A DNA stretch of 22,094 nucleotides, from positions 1-22,094 of IMG/VR virus record IMGVR_UViG_3300035698_014034; one strand, given 5' to 3'. The notes beneath the pieces are model-generated. The model ran no database searches. It was given only the letters and a program-made list of their open reading frames with translations, and had not been told where the DNA came from. Below are positions 13,384 to 21,396 of this stretch, piece after piece. A program made the position numbers and the translations under genes. The number at the start of each line of letters is the position of its first letter. Position 1 is the first letter of the stretch. Source of the stretch: a virus.

Positions 13384-13644
13384 ATGGCAAAAAAAGAAGT
13401 AGTACAAGAACAACCAATGGAAATCACACTAGAGATATTAAAGCACAACAACAAGATGCAAGAAATGGAATACGAAAGAGGCACAGAGAAGCTCAAGCAT
13501 GAGATGGCACAAGAAAGACACAGGATAGAAAATGCTGAATGCAAGAAGCGAGACATGCAACACTTCGAAAGAGAGAAGGACGTAATTCTATTTAGAAAGG
13601 ACAACTGGATAAGCACCAAGAAGCCAGGAGAGAAGAGGTTCTAA
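13384..13644 (+). CDS. Charged coiled-coil protein (86 aa)
   Basis: ATG 13384 is preferred over 13375 because AAGGAG at 13369-13374 is then properly spaced. The protein is Glu/Lys/Arg-rich with Met and a heptad-like pattern (ILKHNNKMQEMEYERGTEKL). A single long helix is likely. No function recognised. Confidence 0.5.
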   Translation: MAKKEVVQEQPMEITLEILKHNNKMQEMEYERGTEKLKHEMAQERHRIENAECKKRDMQHFEREKDVILFRKDNWISTKKPGEKRF

Positions 13645-13656
13645 TACACACAAACA

Positions 13657-13785
13657 ATGACTGAAGCAGAGGAACTACAGGAAAGGGTAGCACAAAGGTA
13701 CTACAAGAAGCCATACAAGGACCTATGCTCAGACAGGAAAATAATAGTGAATCAGCTCATTATTATCAATTATATGCAAGAATGA
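13657..13785 (+). CDS. Small hypothetical protein (42 aa)
   Basis: ATG 13657 has only a distant AGAGG site. The peptide reads EAEELQERVAQRYYKKPYKD then a hydrophobic end (IIVNQLIIINYMQE). Its stop overlaps the ATG of a following frame (ATGA). Codon use is consistent with neighbours. No family recognised. Confidence 0.4.
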   Translation: MTEAEELQERVAQRYYKKPYKDLCSDRKIIVNQLIIINYMQE

Positions 13786-13972
13786 ACGAAAGATTTATAC
13801 ACTTTGACAACAAGAATCATACATGGGCAGTAAAAAAGCACAGAAAGCAAGCCACTGGTGACATCAGATGCAAGATTATGAATCTGATGAGTGGATTTTT
13901 ATTAAGAACAAATCTCAGGACGACAAATATGAAGACTGGGATGATGAAGAAGAAGAACTAGAAGAAGAGTAG
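13782..13972 (+). pseudogene. Interrupted/frameshifted coding region
   Basis: No single frame covers this interval well. The first frame (13782-13961) looks coding at its beginning (NERFIHFDNKNHTWAVKKHRK) but loses that character after about residue 28. The -1 frame looks coding from 13823, but has a TGA at 13859-13861. It resumes as an acidic peptide from ATG 13868 (QDYESDEWIF, ending EEEELEEE) to the TAG at 13970-13972. An A-AAA-AAG slippery heptamer sits at 13832-13838. Because TGA is a normal stop here, decay or a sequence error is likelier than readthrough. Confidence 0.4.
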
Positions 13973-14002
13973 TTTCGGAGAGATTCGTGAAAGAGGTTTA
14001 AA

Positions 14003-14494
14003 ATGGACTTTATGATTGATATGGAAGAATCAAAACCAGTACAAGTAGCAAAGAAACAACTGACAATCTGCATAAAAGCAGTGCCACCCAGCGTGAATCA
14101 CATCTGGAAACACACCGCAAGGGGTAAGTTCATCAGATGTTACATGACATCAGCAGGCAAAGAATTCAAAAACATCCTTGCAGAATTAGTACCAAAAGAC
14201 TTCTCTCCGCTAAATTCACGCTTGAAAATGAATCTGACTCTAACCTTCCCAGACAAAAGGCGAAGAGACATTGACAACTATTCGAAAGGCATACTGGACG
14301 CACTGGCTCCAGGAGTGTATGCAGATGACTCTCAGATCGAAGAGATGCATATCTACAAGAGATATGACAAAGGGAATCCGCTGATAGAGATTAAGATAGA
14401 AGAAATTGGAACAAACGTAGAAGAAATAGATGAAAGTGACGCTTTGTACAATTCAATTGAAAACTTTGTAGAATCACAAAAAAAAACAAAATGA
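14003..14494 (+). CDS. rusA: RusA-family Holliday junction resolvase (163 aa)
   Basis: RusA cleaves four-way junctions as a metal-dependent dimer, resolving recombination intermediates. PPSVNHIW near residue 28-35 and the core RRRDIDNYSKGILDAL with YADDSQIEEMHIYK show the conserved acidic residues Asp89, Asp91 and Asp108/109. The N-terminal 20 residues and a C-terminal acidic extension are extra. ATG 14003 follows GAGGT. It works logically with the Sak3-like annealing protein upstream and precedes the packaging genes. Overlaps the next ORF by ATGA. Confidence 0.85.
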   Translation: MDFMIDMEESKPVQVAKKQLTICIKAVPPSVNHIWKHTARGKFIRCYMTSAGKEFKNILAELVPKDFSPLNSRLKMNLTLTFPDKRRRDIDNYSKGILDALAPGVYADDSQIEEMHIYKRYDKGNPLIEIKIEEIGTNVEEIDESDALYNSIENFVESQKKTK

Positions 14495-14592
14495 AAATCA
14501 AAATCACCATAATACCAAAGGAGGAAGAACAACACCCATCATATTGCTCATGTTTAGAATGTGAGCAAAGGCGTGAGTTCACAGGACAATAA
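14491..14592 (+). CDS. Cys-rich mini-protein (33 aa)
   Basis: ATG 14491 overlaps the stop of rusA. The peptide has CSCLEC in the middle (SYCSCLECEQRREF), a possible metal-binding loop. Its stop lies one base before the TerS start. Support is the junction and codon use; no family recognised. Confidence 0.4.
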   Translation: MKIKITIIPKEEEQHPSYCSCLECEQRREFTGQ

Positions 14593-14593
14593 A

Positions 14594-15118
14594 ATGCCAG
14601 CAGTAAGCGTACAAAGAAAACAACAAATAGAAAGAAGACGAATGTCAGCATACACAATGGTTCAACAGGGTGTATCCCAAGGAATCATCGCAGAGAAGCT
14701 GGGAGTGACCAGAAGACAAATCGAAATCGACTTGTCAAAGATACGAAAAGAAATAGCAGCCAAACTAACAAAGAACGACTACCTCATCAGGATTGTAGAT
14801 TACAACGAAAGACAGAGAGAAAGGATCCAGAGATGGTGGAAAATGATATCTGACCCAAAATCAAGCAAGCGAGACATCGCTAAAGCATTGACAGAATTAA
14901 GAAACGAAGATGATCAACTATTAAAGAAAGACCAAATGATAGGATTATTGCCAAAAGAACAAAGTCCACTAACAATTGAAACAAACACAGATGGAGATGG
15001 AATAAGCAACATCCAAATCAACATCATCCAACAACAAGAAGAACCCGAACTTGTAGAAAATGCGGAACTACCAAAGGTAGAAACCACTAGGGAACCTAAG
15101 ATAAAAAAGAAAGCGTAA
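14594..15118 (+). CDS. Putative small terminase / DNA-binding protein (174 aa)
   Basis: Residues about 14-50 form a helix-turn-helix (YTMVQQGVSQGIIAEKLGV, then TRRQIEIDLSKIRKEIA), as in small terminase subunits that recognise packaging sites. A central helical part could mediate ring formation. The C-terminus is Gln/Glu/Pro-rich. It precedes the large terminase by about 500 bases, with one gene between. ATG 14594 is preferred to 14561 because 14561 lies inside the previous ORF. Confidence 0.65.
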   Translation: MPAVSVQRKQQIERRRMSAYTMVQQGVSQGIIAEKLGVTRRQIEIDLSKIRKEIAAKLTKNDYLIRIVDYNERQRERIQRWWKMISDPKSSKRDIAKALTELRNEDDQLLKKDQMIGLLPKEQSPLTIETNTDGDGISNIQINIIQQQEEPELVENAELPKVETTREPKIKKKA

Positions 15119-15148
15119 GGGTATAGACAAAATAAGAAGGTGAGACTA

Positions 15149-15544
15149 ATGCACAAAAGAAAGAAACTTAGTGATGATAGGTTTAAACCATTTAATAAAA
15201 TTTATCAAAGAATAAAACCAAAAGAGATCCTTAAAGCAGTTAAGGATTGGTACAACAGAGAAGATGTGGTTTATTATATCCCAGCAATAAACACCGCAAC
15301 ACCATACAAACTTCACCAAGACATATGCACCAAGCTAGGTATCTTTCAAGAAATCTCAGATTACAATGGGCTAGGAATGAATATGGACAAAGAATTTATA
15401 CACTTCGCAAGAGACAATATGTACGAAAATACTGGCAAATATAACGCATACACAATTATGGACTGTGCCTTGAATTATGTATCTGACATATTAGGAGAAA
15501 AGAATCTTGAAAGCATAATGAAACAAAACCGAAGTAGAAAATAA
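15149..15544 (+). CDS. Hypothetical protein between terminase genes (131 aa)
   Basis: ATG 15149 follows AGAAGGTGA; an in-frame GTG 15140 lies inside that site. The protein is basic at its N-terminus (MHKRKKLSDDRFKPF) and mixed alpha/beta later (NTATPYKLHQDICTKLGIF, then ALNYVSDILGEKNLESIM). No family recognised. Codon use is T-richer than TerS. Position suggests a packaging or capsid accessory role. Confidence 0.55.
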   Translation: MHKRKKLSDDRFKPFNKIYQRIKPKEILKAVKDWYNREDVVYYIPAINTATPYKLHQDICTKLGIFQEISDYNGLGMNMDKEFIHFARDNMYENTGKYNAYTIMDCALNYVSDILGEKNLESIMKQNRSRK

Positions 15545-15559
15545 TCGAGGTGACTCATC

Positions 15560-15640
15560 GTGAATGATGAAGAAGAAATAGATAGTTACGAAGCATACGC
15601 AGAAGACGAACAAGGAGAAGAAGACGAAGAATGGCAATAG
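15560..15640 (+). CDS. Acidic mini-protein with GTG start (26 aa)
   Basis: GAGGTGA (15547-15553) lies six bases before GTG 15560. The peptide is almost entirely Glu/Asp (NDEEEIDSYEAYAEDEQGEE). It overlaps the TerL start by ten bases, so it could couple translation to TerL. Possibly only a leader peptide. Confidence 0.4.
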   Translation: MNDEEEIDSYEAYAEDEQGEEDEEWQ

Positions 15641-17028
15641 AGTGGACACAATCACCAAAGCAAGTCTTGGCTTATCAGACATTAACAGACAAGAAACATA
15701 CTGAGATATTTTATGGTGGTGGAGCAGGAGGCGGTAAGTCATACCTAGGCTGTGCATGGCTGTTATTATCTTGTATCCAATATAAATCCAGCAGATGGCT
15801 CATGGGCAGAGCAGTGCTGAAAACATTAAAACAAACAACCCTTCTAACCTTTTTCGAGATATGCAGAACATGGGGAATTAAACCCAAGCGAGACTACAAC
15901 TACAATGAGAACTCAGGATGCATCAAGTTCGCAAATGGATCAGAGATATATCTGAAAGACTTGGCACATTATCCAGCAGACCCAGAGTATGACAGTTTAG
16001 GATCCACAGAATATACAGGAGCATTCATCGATGAAGCATCACAAATCAAGAGCAAAGCCAAAAACATAGTCATGTCCAGGATAAGATACAAGCTGCATGG
16101 GTTTGGGATCATACCCATGATACTGATAGCCAGCAACCCATCAAAGAACTTTTTATACAAGGAATTCTACAGACCATGGAAAGAAGGAAAACTTCTACCA
16201 TACCGCCAATTCATACCAAGCTTAGTTGGAGACAATCCATTCATAAGCAAACACTACATCGACAACCTACACAAACTAGATCCAATCAGCAAAGAGAGAC
16301 TGCTGTATGGGAACTTTGACTATGACGATGACCCAGCAAAGTTATATGATTACGATGACATACTGGACTTATTCACCAACACCCCAGAAGACAGAGAAGG
16401 CAAGTATCTGATATGCGATGTAGCACGTAAAGGAAAAGACCTAACAGTCATAGGATACTGGGAAGGGATGCTACTAAGAGGAATATGGGCATACCAATTC
16501 AAAACCCAGAAGACAATATTCAGTGGAGTCAAAACAATTTATGATTATCCAATAGCAGCAACAATAAAGATATTGAGAAACCTTCAAGAGAAGCTACATG
16601 TCAAGATGAGCCACACCCTAATCGATGAGGATGGAGTTGGTGGAGGAGTTGTTGATGGTCTCAATGGCAGCAGGGGATTCGTAAACAACAGTGCAGCAAT
16701 GCAGACAGGACAACAGAAAGCAAACTATTCAAACCTAAAGAGTCAATGCCATTTCTTATTGGCAGATTACACCAAGCGAGGTGACATAGGAATCAGAACA
16801 TCGAACCAAGACTTCCAGGAGGCAATCATTGAAGAACTAGAACAAATCAAACAAAAGGATATAGACAAAGATGGAAAGCTTGCGATCATCAGCAAGGACA
16901 TAATCAAAGACAACATAGGGAGAAGTTCAGACTTTTCAGACATGCTCATGATGCGTATGCTATATCAGATAGCACCAAGAAGAGTGGCTCTGTTGAGGGA
17001 CCCAGAGAACGTAACAGGATTAATGTAA
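15631..17028 (+). CDS. terL: Terminase large subunit (465 aa)
   Basis: The packaging motor that translocates viral DNA into procapsids and cuts it. The ATPase part shows Walker A GGGAGGGKS (29-37), Walker B GAFIDEA with Asp134/Glu135, and the coupling motif IASNPS near 166-171. The nuclease part (RNase H-like) has Asp263 in YLICDVARKGKD, the acidic cluster IDEDGVGGG (332-334) and Asp437 in SDFSDML. All three nuclease acids are present, so it should be active. Length is typical. The start lies in the end of the acidic mini-protein gene. Followed directly by a ribbon-helix-helix gene. Confidence 0.9.
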   Translation: MAIEWTQSPKQVLAYQTLTDKKHTEIFYGGGAGGGKSYLGCAWLLLSCIQYKSSRWLMGRAVLKTLKQTTLLTFFEICRTWGIKPKRDYNYNENSGCIKFANGSEIYLKDLAHYPADPEYDSLGSTEYTGAFIDEASQIKSKAKNIVMSRIRYKLHGFGIIPMILIASNPSKNFLYKEFYRPWKEGKLLPYRQFIPSLVGDNPFISKHYIDNLHKLDPISKERLLYGNFDYDDDPAKLYDYDDILDLFTNTPEDREGKYLICDVARKGKDLTVIGYWEGMLLRGIWAYQFKTQKTIFSGVKTIYDYPIAATIKILRNLQEKLHVKMSHTLIDEDGVGGGVVDGLNGSRGFVNNSAAMQTGQQKANYSNLKSQCHFLLADYTKRGDIGIRTSNQDFQEAIIEELEQIKQKDIDKDGKLAIISKDIIKDNIGRSSDFSDMLMMRMLYQIAPRRVALLRDPENVTGLM

Positions 17029-17029
17029 A

Positions 17030-17191
17030 ATGATAGAACTACATTTAACAAAAACAACAGTAAGCGTGGGCAGAAGCACAAAGGCAGAACTAGATGATCA
17101 TAAAACAAAATGGGACTCTTATGATGACGTTATCAGGAAACTAATAAGAGAGAACCGAGACATGACAAAACAATTAAAACAGAACATTTAA
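17030..17191 (+). CDS. Ribbon-helix-helix-like protein (53 aa)
   Basis: The pattern KTTVSVGRSTKAELDDHK then SYDDVIRKLIREN is that of CopG/antitoxin-like ribbon-helix-helix proteins: a short strand (TTVSV) for DNA contact and two helices. Such proteins bind operators as dimers. It starts one base after the TerL stop. Its own stop codon lies inside the TATA-like box of the portal promoter, so it could regulate its own operon. No partner toxin is seen next to it. Confidence 0.55.
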   Translation: MIELHLTKTTVSVGRSTKAELDDHKTKWDSYDDVIRKLIRENRDMTKQLKQNI

Positions 17192-17196
17192 ATATA
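17183..17196 (+). promoter_or_regulatory. TATA-type promoter candidate for the structural operon
   Basis: aacatttaaatata at 17183-17196 repeats the 13-mer found before Alba (8552-8564). It overlaps the last bases of the ribbon-helix-helix gene. The portal ATG is at 17230 after AGGAGG (17217-17222), so a start about 25 nt below the box would fall near the ribosome site. That would give a very short leader. A second TATA-like tract, atattata, is at 17207-17214. Confidence 0.5.
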
Positions 17197-17229
17197 TCAC
17201 AACCAAATATTATACAGGAGGCGCTACCA

Positions 17230-19731
17230 ATGAGAATACCATTCACAAAATATAACCTATCTTTTAACAAATCCAATTCTGATACTGTAGAAATAGAAAA
17301 GAGAGTCCTAGATGAATTTATAGGAACGGATTCAAGATTTAAAGGGGATAGACCAAAACTAAATCCAAGCGAATCAATGGGCGATGACCAGATTCTGATG
17401 CCATACATTCCAATACCAATGGACATCATATATGACACAGCAAGATACAGCGATGTATTGCGAACCATCCACCAGAACATACGAAAAGAAATATTCCGAA
17501 AAGGATACGAGATCGTGGAACTCTTTGCAGTTAAATGTGAAGACTGCGATAAGGAGTTCGAGCAACCAGTGGACGAATGTGACGAATGCGGTAGCACCAA
17601 TTTGAGAGAGCCAGACATCAAACAAAAGAAAGTCCTGCAGACATTCTGTAAGGATGTTAACGATAACGGTCAAGACTTGGTATTGGTCTCAGAGAACTTA
17701 AATGACGATTTAGAAACAATCGACAACTCATACTTATTGATGGTTAAAGATTATTATTGGAGCAACGGAGGAGAACTTATAGGGGAAGTCCCAGTAGAAC
17801 TAATCCGAGCAGATCCAAGATTTATGTTTATCATGGCAGATAAGATGGGAAGACCAGCCAGGAACCAAGGAGGCGATCAGCTTTCTGTATGCTTTGAACA
17901 CAGAGAAACGCTTCTAGTGAATGTAACAGAATGTCCAACATGTGGCAAGGAAACATTCCCTGCAAACTTTAGATCGCAAAGCCCAGAGGGACAATATCTC
18001 TATTACAACAGGAACGAGGTATGCCACAGAGCCAAATACAACCCAAGCTTGACATACGGATTCTCAGTCATATACGCAGTCTGGATGAAGGTAGTGACAT
18101 TGATGAACATGGATCAATACATGAAGGATTACTACGCAAAGCAAAGACCACCAAGAGGACTGCTATTCGTAAACACTCCAAACATGGACAGCCTAACCAA
18201 AGCATGGAACTGGATGCTTGATGAATTCAAAAAGAACCCACACCAAATACCACCGATCGCAATCGAACAAACTTCTGGCTCCAAAGGGAACCTAGTCAAT
18301 TTTATAGACATGATGAAAGGACTGGACGAGATGCAGTACATCGAATGTCGAAACGAAATGCGAAGACAGATAGGGGCAGTGTACGGAGTAATGCCATTAT
18401 TCCAGGGAGACATATCTACAAGCGGAGGACTCAACAACGAAGGACTTCAAATCACAGTAACCAACAGAGCCATCGTAGACGGACAGGGAGTATTCAATGA
18501 CGGATTCTATCCATGGGTATGCAAACAGATGCAAGTCACAGATTACAAGATATGGTTACCACCAAATGAAGAAGAAGACTTAATCCACAATGAAGAGCTA
18601 TTCAGCAAAAAGATAGACAACGCATCCAAGATGCAGGGAATGGGCTTCGATGTAATTTTAAATGAAGAAGGAGACTTCGAGTTCGACCCACTGGATGAAC
18701 CAGTAGAGAAACCAGACCCAATGGGAGGAATGATGGGTGGAGCACCAGGCGAAGAAGAAGTTCAACCAGATGCTGAAGAACCAGAAGCCGAACCAACACC
18801 AGATGGAACCCCTGACATGGGCGCACCAGAAGTGGCATCAATGCAAGAGATGGGTGGAGAGCCACCAGTGGCAAGCATGAGCAAATCATTAAAAAAAGGT
18901 AAGGTCTATCTAAGCCCAGGCGAACAAGCACCACAAGGTGCAAACGTCCAGATGGGACCTCATGGGGGCAAATTTTATGAAGAGAATACAAACAACGTAT
19001 CACAAAAGCCAAACATTACACCTTATAATCAAAACAAATTAAATAGCATAAACCAGGCATTGAACCAAAGCCCAGAACCAGACAAAAAAGCAAAACTAGA
19101 AGAAGCCAAGAAGTTGATAGAAGCTGGAAAAAGCACAAGGTTGAACATGAATTCTTTTAAATCACAACAGACAACCCAAGCACCGAAAGAAGAAAAGACA
19201 CAAATAAGTTCTACAAGTAAAAACATACTAAAGCCTTTAGTAGAAGGATGGGATGCAACAAAGGACAACGAAATGCTATCATTAAGAGCAGCAACAAAAG
19301 AGATATTTCATTCACCATACCTAGAAGCACACAATGACAAAACATACAAAGTAGATCCAAAAGTCGTAGATGCAGTAAAAGAATTATACGAAGTAACGCA
19401 ACCAAAGCTCAAAAAAGAATATGGAGAAACGGTGACGTTATATAGAGGAATGAGTGAATACATGGTACAAAGGCACAAAATGGAATTAGGGAATGATAAA
19501 GATATACCTATGTCAGGATTAGAAAGCTGGAGCATCGATAAACAACAGGCTCAAGACTTTGGAACTGACGGCATCATCGTAGAAGCACAGATTCCAACAA
19601 ACAGGGTTCTATTTACTGGAGACACCGATCCAACAAATTCATTGACTGTGCCAGAAGAAAAAGAGTTCTTTGTTATTGGACACAAGCTAAAAGGAACAAT
19701 CACACCAGGACCCAAAGATGAATTCAAATGA
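17230..19731 (+). CDS. Portal protein fused to ADP-ribosyltransferase domain (833 aa)
   Basis: The portal is the dodecameric ring at the capsid vertex where TerL docks. Residues about 20-480 are portal-like (YSDVLRTIHQNIRKEIFRKG, GFSVIYAVWMKV, QIGAVYGVMPLFQGDIST). Two metal-binding inserts are visible: C103, C106, C117, C120 and C221, H224, C235, C238. A Pro/Glu/Met-rich linker (490-555) leads to a YLSPGEQAPQGANVQMGPHG segment. Residues about 665-833 form an ADP-ribosyltransferase with Arg739 (LYRG), Ser766 in ESWS and the Glu motif E810-x-E812 (EEKEFFV), the R-S-E type. ARTs transfer ADP-ribose from NAD to proteins. Such a domain on a portal is unusual and may modify targets at assembly or injection. 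It overlaps the MuF gene by ATGA. Confidence 0.85.
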   Translation: MRIPFTKYNLSFNKSNSDTVEIEKRVLDEFIGTDSRFKGDRPKLNPSESMGDDQILMPYIPIPMDIIYDTARYSDVLRTIHQNIRKEIFRKGYEIVELFAVKCEDCDKEFEQPVDECDECGSTNLREPDIKQKKVLQTFCKDVNDNGQDLVLVSENLNDDLETIDNSYLLMVKDYYWSNGGELIGEVPVELIRADPRFMFIMADKMGRPARNQGGDQLSVCFEHRETLLVNVTECPTCGKETFPANFRSQSPEGQYLYYNRNEVCHRAKYNPSLTYGFSVIYAVWMKVVTLMNMDQYMKDYYAKQRPPRGLLFVNTPNMDSLTKAWNWMLDEFKKNPHQIPPIAIEQTSGSKGNLVNFIDMMKGLDEMQYIECRNEMRRQIGAVYGVMPLFQGDISTSGGLNNEGLQITVTNRAIVDGQGVFNDGFYPWVCKQMQVTDYKIWLPPNEEEDLIHNEELFSKKIDNASKMQGMGFDVILNEEGDFEFDPLDEPVEKPDPMGGMMGGAPGEEEVQPDAEEPEAEPTPDGTPDMGAPEVASMQEMGGEPPVASMSKSLKKGKVYLSPGEQAPQGANVQMGPHGGKFYEENTNNVSQKPNITPYNQNKLNSINQALNQSPEPDKKAKLEEAKKLIEAGKSTRLNMNSFKSQQTTQAPKEEKTQISSTSKNILKPLVEGWDATKDNEMLSLRAATKEIFHSPYLEAHNDKTYKVDPKVVDAVKELYEVTQPKLKKEYGETVTLYRGMSEYMVQRHKMELGNDKDIPMSGLESWSIDKQQAQDFGTDGIIVEAQIPTNRVLFTGDTDPTNSLTVPEEKEFFVIGHKLKGTITPGPKDEFK

Positions 19732-20819
19732 TAAAACAACTTATCCTCGAAAACATTTATCCCCAAGAAGGGAAGGAGACATTAATCACTCCTGAGATTA
19801 TTGGAAGGATAGAAAAGATAATCGTCAAATACGCAGAGCCATCAGCAGAAGAAGCAACACTAGAGATTGACACAGAATACGAAGAGAACCTTGTAGCCAT
19901 AACAGGAAGCAAGGATGGAGTCTGGTATCCAAGAAACTGGAACGTGTCAACCCAAATGTACCAGGGAATCAATGTTGCAAGCGAAGGGCAAAGCACAATG
20001 AACGCAGAGAGATGGGTAAGTTCAGGACCATTGACAATCAAATACATATCGAGTCAACTAACAGACTTCATCAAGAAGCTAATTATTATTTATGAGGGGG
20101 AAGACATTCCAGAAGAAATGGAAGAAGGAGAGATAGAGCCAGAAGAAGAACCGATCGAGAAATCAATCAAGAAGGATGCAGGCATGGTCTCAACCGCCAC
20201 CGCAGGATGTAGCAATCCAACACACACACAAAAGAAAAGGCAATATTACCTCGAAAAGATGCACGAACAAGTAGTATCGGAGTTCAACTCAGACATGAAA
20301 AAAGAGGTAGCAAAGAAGCCAATGGACGCAAAGAGCCTAAGAGAATTCATTGAACGATCAATGTTTAACAGGAAGTTCGATGGAATGAGCAAAAGCATCA
20401 GCGAACAAATCAAAGATTACATACTCAGAGCAACAGTAAAGAAATACGATGAGCCAAGAGTCACCAAGTACATCAAGCGTAAAGCTGGCAAAGAAAACTA
20501 CAAAGGACAATTTAACAACATATTCAGAACCGAGAACCAGGCAATGAAGAACGGAGTACGAGAATGGAGCTATTCACAAACAGACCCAGAAGGGGATAAG
20601 AAATACAAATGGATAGGACCCAAGGACCATCGAACAACCAATATCTGCAAAAGGATAACCAAACGAACAGCCAATGGATTCACCATGTCAGAACTAAAAG
20701 ACGTGATTCATCAAGAAGTAGAGAGAGCCAAACAAGAAGAAGAACTTCCTGAAAACTTCGAAGAAAGAGACTGGACACCCCACTTCCGATGCAGGCACAC
20801 ATTTGTGAGGATTATGTAA
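19728..20819 (+). CDS. MuF/SPP1 gp7-like head morphogenesis protein (363 aa)
   Basis: The C-terminal 70 residues match the MuF ending: WIGPKDHRTTNICKRITKRT (Asp300, Arg302, Cys307), a helix, then WTPHFRCRHTFV with Cys355. MuF proteins sit on the portal or inside the head and are ejected or help assembly. The N-terminal part has a distinct beta/helix domain (VWYPRNWNVSTQMYQGINV) and an acidic linker (145-150). It follows the portal with an ATGA overlap, the usual order. N-terminal function unknown. Confidence 0.75.
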   Translation: MIKQLILENIYPQEGKETLITPEIIGRIEKIIVKYAEPSAEEATLEIDTEYEENLVAITGSKDGVWYPRNWNVSTQMYQGINVASEGQSTMNAERWVSSGPLTIKYISSQLTDFIKKLIIIYEGEDIPEEMEEGEIEPEEEPIEKSIKKDAGMVSTATAGCSNPTHTQKKRQYYLEKMHEQVVSEFNSDMKKEVAKKPMDAKSLREFIERSMFNRKFDGMSKSISEQIKDYILRATVKKYDEPRVTKYIKRKAGKENYKGQFNNIFRTENQAMKNGVREWSYSQTDPEGDKKYKWIGPKDHRTTNICKRITKRTANGFTMSELKDVIHQEVERAKQEEELPENFEERDWTPHFRCRHTFVRIM

Positions 20820-20820
20820 A

Positions 20821-21396
20821 ATGCCAAGAACACCATACCCAATCGATGGAGTAATATATGACACAGACAAGTCAACATTCGCAGGAGCAATAATAGAAGT
20901 TTACAATTTACACTTAGATGACACACTCAGCACAACCTCCAATGCGGATGGACAGTACACTCTTGATAGAGCAAACGCAACAAAGGAATGGGAAAACTAT
21001 CAGCAAATTATAATCAGAGCCTACATAGATGGCAAATATTTCAAACTAGCAGAATACAGAGGAATCATGACAGGAGATTCACTGACAAAAAATTTAAACT
21101 TACAATTCTCACAACCATCACATCCATTCACAGTCGCAATTCCCCAAATCGAGAAGCACGAGCATGATCCAATCAACCAAGCCAAAAGAGTCATAGATGC
21201 ACAATGTCCAAAAGATATCAGATTCGATGCAAACGACCTAGCACCAACATACATAGGCTTGAACTATTACAACTACAACGCATCAACTGACCACAACACA
21301 TGGACGGTAATGAAATTCACATACTCTGGGGACAATGCAACACGAATACAACAGAGAGAGGCAGTTGCTTGGGATGATAGGGCAACACTATTTTAA
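20821..21396 (+). CDS. Virion protein with carboxypeptidase-regulatory-like domain (191 aa)
   Basis: Residues about 5-105 look like an Ig-like beta-sandwich of the CarboxypepD_reg type: YPIDGVIYDTDKSTFAGAII, then TTSNADGQYTLD, then IIIRAYIDGKYFKLAEYRG. Such domains decorate virion surfaces or tail parts and bind cells or sugars. The C-terminal half has Tyr/Asn-rich sequence (LNYYNYNASTDHN) and is not recognised. It starts one base after the MuF stop and overlaps nothing. Function inferred from location. Confidence 0.55.
   Translation: MPRTPYPIDGVIYDTDKSTFAGAIIEVYNLHLDDTLSTTSNADGQYTLDRANATKEWENYQQIIIRAYIDGKYFKLAEYRGIMTGDSLTKNLNLQFSQPSHPFTVAIPQIEKHEHDPINQAKRVIDAQCPKDIRFDANDLAPTYIGLNYYNYNASTDHNTWTVMKFTYSGDNATRIQQREAVAWDDRATLF

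Noticed and set aside
13859-13861. TGA read as tryptophan or selenocysteine
   Set aside because: TGA is a normal stop in many overlapping genes here, and no SECIS-like element is visible.
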